The position numbers and the translations under genes were made by a program. Shown one piece after another: positions 41,516-44,401 of a stretch of 44,401 nt of DNA. Numbering within the stretch: position 1 is the stretch's first letter; each line of letters begins with the position of its first letter. The notes beneath the pieces are model-generated. The model saw only the letters and a list, made by a program, of their open reading frames with translations, was not told the origin of the DNA and did no database searches. The DNA is from Singulisphaera sp. GP187 (GTDB lineage Bacteria > Planctomycetota > Planctomycetia > Gemmatales > Gemmataceae): positions 1 through 44,401 of the forward strand of contig CAMDQN010000051.1 of the NCBI GenBank assembly GCA_945905925.1, given 5' to 3'.

Positions 41516-41839
41516 GTGCGAAGTGCGAACACCGAACTGGGCAGTAAGCCCGTCGTGATCCCGAACCCGAAGCGGGTCGCGGCCGGGAAACGCAACTGGC
41601 TCAGGCGGCGTGGCCTGTCGCCGGAGGGCCGGGAGAACCTACGCTCGGCCGCGTTGCGCACCAAACCGTGGCAGCACTCGACTGGTCCGAAGACACCGGC
41701 CGGCAAGGCGAAGGCCGCCGCGAACGGCAGGAAGCGGCAATCGGGTCTGGTAAGCGTGCGGGAGTTGAAGGCAGACTTGCGGAGCCTTCGGTCGCTGTTC
41801 AAGGAGATGAAGGCGAGTCGTGATTCGGTGGGCGTGTGA
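41516..41839 (+). CDS. Small basic hypothetical protein with STGPKTP motif
   Basis: A 107-residue, strongly basic protein. GTG 41516 has AAAGGA 6 nt upstream; a GTG at 41456 overlapping the previous stop is the alternative. The central part reads RRRGLSPEGRENLRSAALRT, then PWQHSTGPKTPAGKAKAAAN. The P-W-x-x-STGP-x-T-x-x-GKA-x-x-x-N pattern is one I associate with small bacterial proteins of unknown function, often near phage- or plasmid-like genes (memory, unsearched). The C-terminus is a Lys/Arg/Leu-rich helix. A role in nucleic-acid binding is only a guess. Confidence 0.55.
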   Translation: MRSANTELGSKPVVIPNPKRVAAGKRNWLRRRGLSPEGRENLRSAALRTKPWQHSTGPKTPAGKAKAAANGRKRQSGLVSVRELKADLRSLRSLFKEMKASRDSVGV

Positions 41840-42231
41840 TCGAGGAACGGGCAGCGGATTCGTCGCGAGCGCGTTGAACCCCAGCGAACACCCGCGACCG
41901 TCATTGAACCGCGGTTCACGGGATCCCGCAACTTCCGCGACGCGCGGGTTGCGGGGAATTGAGCCGCCGTGAGCGGGAAACGGGGTACAACGAACCGGCA
42001 CCGCCAGAAACGATCCCCGCCCCAGAAGCGACTCCGCGAGTGTGCCCGCGTTGTCCCATACTCTGCGAGGGGGCCGCAACCTTGCCGGACCTGGAACGGC
42101 ATCTCGGCGGCCTCGGTGCCCGCGGAGAGAGGTTGTGGTGCCGAGGCGGTGCCGGGTTTCGTGCTATCTGCCGTGAAACATCGCACCGGTATCCCCGCCG
42201 TTCGCTCACTCTTTTGACAAGGAGTTTCTAC
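41840..42231. other. Intergenic region, no gene recognised
   Basis: 392 bp. An open frame runs through it (41959 onward) into the esterase gene and encodes CPRCPILCEG and LPDLERHLGGLG, but there is no ribosome-binding site or known domain; it may be a fragment of a lost gene. A perfect 14-bp palindrome TGAACCGCGGTTCA lies at 41905-41918 and a weak hairpin at 41925-41956. AAGGAG directly precedes the esterase ATG. Confidence 0.5.
41905..41918. promoter_or_regulatory. 14-bp perfect palindrome, possible operator
   Basis: TGAACCGCGGTTCA has two-fold symmetry and no loop, as in dimeric repressor sites. It sits about 310 bp before the esterase gene, so the link to regulation is weak. Confidence 0.25.
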
Positions 42232-43470
42232 ATGAACCCACGTTCCCGGATCGCTTCTCTGCTCATCGCGATGTGGCTGACCGTAACGGCTTCCCCATCG
42301 GCACCGGCACAAGAAGCGAAGTGGACGCCAGAGAAGACCAAGGATTCGGAGTTCACCGGGCGGAAACTGGACTCCTTCCAGCACGGAGCCCAGAAGGCGT
42401 GGGGGTACGCCGAACCGCAACGGGACACGTTCCTGGTCCTCCACCCGAAGCAGGCGAAGGCCAAAGCCCCGCTCTACGTCGTCCTGCATTCCGCCGGGCA
42501 TGACGTGAACTCCTGTCTGGCCTGCACGACCAAAGTCGGCAACCACGACATCTACCACGCGCCCCAGGACTTCTACGCGCTGTACCTCGACTGCCGTGCG
42601 AACAAGGGGGACTGGTGGTGGGGCAGTGAAAAACACAAAGGCCCCGAGGTCGGCCCCACGGAAAAGCGGGTGGTCGACACGGTGAAGTGGGTGGTCAAGG
42701 AGTACGGCCTCGACGAGAACCGCGTGTATCTATGTGGCAACTCCATGGGCGGGAGCGGCGCTCTGGGCATCGGCGTGCGCCACGGCGACGTGTTCGCCGC
42801 GGTCAAGGCGAACGTGCCCGCGAAGGTCGAACATGTGTCCAGCCGGATGTATTTCGGCGCGAAGGTGCCAGCGGACGTGACCTTCCCGGACCCTCCGATC
42901 GTAGTCGATTACTCCGCGCAGAACGACACCTGGTCGAAGGGCCACGAGACGTTCGTCAAGGCCATGAACGACCGCAAGTACCCGCTGTTCATGTATTGGG
43001 GTCCGTTCGGCCACGCGAACAACCACGACAACATCCTGAAGGTCAACGACCTCGTCAATTCTTTCGACTGGCTGAGCGTGAAGAAGAACGAGTCGTACCC
43101 GGTGTTCACCAACGCCTCGACCAACGACCCGCTGCCCTGGCCGGACCAACTCGCCAGTAAAAAGTCGGGTCAGGTGAACGCCTTCTTCCGCTGGACAAAC
43201 GTGAGCGACACGGCCGACGCGGCCGAGACGAAGCTGTTTCTAGTCAAGGCCGCGGACCTCAAGACGTCGTTCACGATCCCGACGGAAGCGACCGCGGACG
43301 TGACCCTGCGCCGGGTGCAGAAACTGCGTGTCGCGCCGGGTGCGACCGTGTACTGGACGTTCGGCGCCGCAAAGGGCGAAGCGAAGGCCGACGCTCAAGG
43401 GGGTGTCACCATCACCGGGTTGAAGATCACCACGGAGCCGACCACGCTGAGCGTCCGAACCGTGAAGTAG
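42232..43470 (+). CDS. Secreted alpha/beta-hydrolase (esterase/PHB-depolymerase-like)
   Basis: A 412-residue exported hydrolase. AAGGAG lies 8 nt before ATG 42232, and a signal peptide follows (1-27, PAQ-EA), so the longer frame from 41959 is rejected. The fold starts APLYVVLHSAGHD; the nucleophile elbow is CGNSMGGSGALG with Ser171; an acid candidate is in VDYSAQND and the His in GPFGHANNHDN. About 110 C-terminal residues form a separate beta-rich domain (RVQKLRVAPGATVYWTFG). Similar proteins are annotated as esterase, feruloyl-esterase-like or polyhydroxybutyrate-depolymerase-like. The paired WWWGSEKHKG segment is unusual. The substrate is not determined. Confidence 0.88.
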   Translation: MNPRSRIASLLIAMWLTVTASPSAPAQEAKWTPEKTKDSEFTGRKLDSFQHGAQKAWGYAEPQRDTFLVLHPKQAKAKAPLYVVLHSAGHDVNSCLACTTKVGNHDIYHAPQDFYALYLDCRANKGDWWWGSEKHKGPEVGPTEKRVVDTVKWVVKEYGLDENRVYLCGNSMGGSGALGIGVRHGDVFAAVKANVPAKVEHVSSRMYFGAKVPADVTFPDPPIVVDYSAQNDTWSKGHETFVKAMNDRKYPLFMYWGPFGHANNHDNILKVNDLVNSFDWLSVKKNESYPVFTNASTNDPLPWPDQLASKKSGQVNAFFRWTNVSDTADAAETKLFLVKAADLKTSFTIPTEATADVTLRRVQKLRVAPGATVYWTFGAAKGEAKADAQGGVTITGLKITTEPTTLSVRTVK

Positions 43471-43844
43471 GCACCACCTCGGCGAACGGGAAGTTGGTCT
43501 GGCGTTAGCCTTCCTTGTGGGTTCTGCTTGGTAAAAGTGTTTCGCCTGTCCGGGCAGGAGGCCCCCAATGACCACTCTCCCCGCATTCCGTACCCCGCCC
43601 CGCATCATCATCCCCAAGGTGGTGCGTTCTCGCGATGCCTGGAAGGCCAAAGGACCACACGCAAGACACAACGCAAGGCCCTCGAAATGACCTTTGGTGA
43701 TTATCCCCGAAAAGAGGTTCTTCCGAAATGTTTGGCAGTCGGCGCACCGTGCCCCGCGACGACGCTACGCCACGCAATTTGCTTCGCAATCGTGCGGGCG
43801 TCGGGTTAGGATTTCCACACCCAATTCGCTCGCGAGGTGCTTCA
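43471..43844. other. Intergenic region with a possible transposase relic
   Basis: 374 bp between the esterase and the kinase. Only the short frame at 43568-43690 has a translation signal. The last 150 bp should hold the kinase promoter; nothing clear is visible. GAGG lies 8 nt before the kinase ATG. Confidence 0.5.
43568..43690 (+). pseudogene. Possible transposase N-terminal remnant, or a 40-residue gene
   Basis: A strong AGGAGG lies 6 nt before ATG 43568. The frame gives 40 residues, including PRIIIPKVVRSRDAWKAKG, then a stop at 43688-43690. The SRDAWKAK phrase recalls the coiled-coil start of a planctomycete transposase family (from memory). Shifting frame near 43650 gives TTRKTQRKALEM, the sort of sequence that would continue it, so a frameshifted, truncated gene is likely. 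It could alternatively be a real small protein. Confidence 0.4.
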
Positions 43845-44401
43845 ATGTCCGGTGTCGCCCGCTGTCCCCATTGTCAGACGGTACTTTCGCCCGACGACCA
43901 GAGCCGCGCCCTGAATTGCCCACGGTGTACCATCGCCGCCAGCGTTGGGCCGAACTCTGCGCCGGACAAAACACTCACCATGTCTCCACTCGCGGAGCGG
44001 GCGTCGGAAGCCACCTTTGCGCAGACGCCGGACCAGACCGCAACGCCGGACGCGGGTTCCGAATCGCAGGCGGAAGCCGTTCCCGGCTACGAGCTGCTCG
44101 ACGAGTTGGGACGCGGTGCGATGGGAATCGTCTACCGCGCACGCGACACAAAGCTGAACCGCGAAGTCGCCTTGAAGATGATCCTGCACATCGGCGCGGA
44201 CCGCACGACCGTCGCGAGGTTCTGGGCCGAAGCTGAGGTGATGGCCGCGGTCAAGCACGCGTATGTCGTGCAGGTGTACGAACTGGGCGAGCACAAAGGA
44301 CGCCCGTTCATGGCGATGGAGTTCGTGAGAGGCGGTTCGCTCGCGGACCTGTTGGCGAACCCCGGCCGTAAGTCCGGGAGTGGGCCGCTCGCGCCGCGTG
44401 A
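43845..44401 (+). CDS. Ser/Thr protein kinase, N-terminal part (runs off the window)
   Basis: The first 185 residues of a Hanks-type kinase, cut by the window end. The start is ATG 43845 with GAGG at 8-9 nt. A zinc-ribbon-like head, CPHC (8-11) and CPRC (25-28), is typical of planctomycete kinases. After a 50-residue linker rich in Ala/Thr/Glu comes the kinase domain: YELLDELGRGAMGIVYRARD (Gly loop), VALKMI with the ATP-binding Lys, a helix with the partner Glu (FWAEAEVMAAVKH) and the hinge FMAMEFVRGGSL. HRD and DFG would lie beyond the end. The kinase probably phosphorylates unknown targets in the cytoplasm; whether it has a membrane helix or a sensor tail cannot be seen. Confidence 0.92.
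   Translation, partial: MSGVARCPHCQTVLSPDDQSRALNCPRCTIAASVGPNSAPDKTLTMSPLAERASEATFAQTPDQTATPDAGSESQAEAVPGYELLDELGRGAMGIVYRARDTKLNREVALKMILHIGADRTTVARFWAEAEVMAAVKHAYVVQVYELGEHKGRPFMAMEFVRGGSLADLLANPGRKSGSGPLAPR

Noticed and set aside
41959-42231. Extending the esterase upstream
   Set aside because: Ribosome-binding site and signal peptide both point to ATG 42232.
1-44401. tRNA, rRNA and riboswitches
   Set aside because: I saw no cloverleaf, rRNA-like stretch or known riboswitch core on reading; a covariance-model search was not possible.

Overview
The window looks like chromosomal DNA of a planctomycete, most likely in or near the Gemmataceae. The DNA is GC-rich, and the gene content is typical of that group: formylglycine-type sulfatases, a DUF1080 protein, DUF1501 and DUF1552 proteins, a planctomycete-type cytochrome (DUF1587/1595/1592/1588/1585), a VIT-VWA giant protein, a zinc-ribbon Ser/Thr kinase, MoxR and tricorn-like proteases. 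This placement rests on family knowledge; no 16S gene or other marker is present. No rRNA, tRNA, CRISPR array or intact insertion sequence was seen.

Layout. 1-4.1 kb, minus strand: two secreted sulfatases and a secreted DUF1080 protein, a polysaccharide/sulfated-glycan degradation set. 4.2-7.6 kb: a stand-alone M41-type (FtsH-like) metallopeptidase on plus, converging on a minus-strand group of moxR, lgt (with a PDZ domain inserted in its periplasmic part) and a SUI1/YciH-like gene with an extra N-terminal domain. 7.9-11.5 kb: a large S9 prolyl-oligopeptidase-family enzyme and a convergent small lipoprotein. 11.7-18.3 kb: a hydrazine-synthase-alpha-like di-haem secreted protein, divergent from a planctomycete cytochrome plus DUF1552 operon. 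18.3-20.4 kb: two tandem membrane-anchored paralogues and a beta-propeller-like protein.

20.4-29.4 kb is the most distinctive locus. The C-terminal end of an ECF sigma factor (region 4) survives without a start codon and overlaps the start of a 2948-residue protein. That protein has a short cytoplasmic anti-sigma-like head, one membrane helix, a FecR-like region, VIT and VWA domains and about 1600 residues of helical repeats. It looks like a sigma/anti-sigma pair whose sigma gene has been decapitated.

29.5-35.2 kb, minus strand: a probable sugar-acid catabolic operon (two Gfo/Idh/MocA-like proteins, one without the catalytic lysine motif; an HpcH/HpaI aldolase; an MFS transporter), followed by a DUF1501 protein. 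35.4-40.6 kb: a 32-residue Lys-rich protein, a tricorn-type protease and a divergent M28 aminopeptidase. 40.6-43.8 kb is less densely coding and looks like an eroded accessory stretch, with an octamer-expanded palindrome, a DNA-methylase C-terminal remnant, two small unknown genes, a secreted alpha/beta-hydrolase and a possible transposase N-terminal remnant. The window ends inside a Ser/Thr protein kinase gene.

A recurring theme is long, near-perfect intergenic inverted repeats (12-27 bp arms), several starting with GGTTA(A)GC, plus two related short palindromes that sit in frame inside coding sequences. They behave like terminators at gene ends but also look like a dispersed palindromic repeat family.
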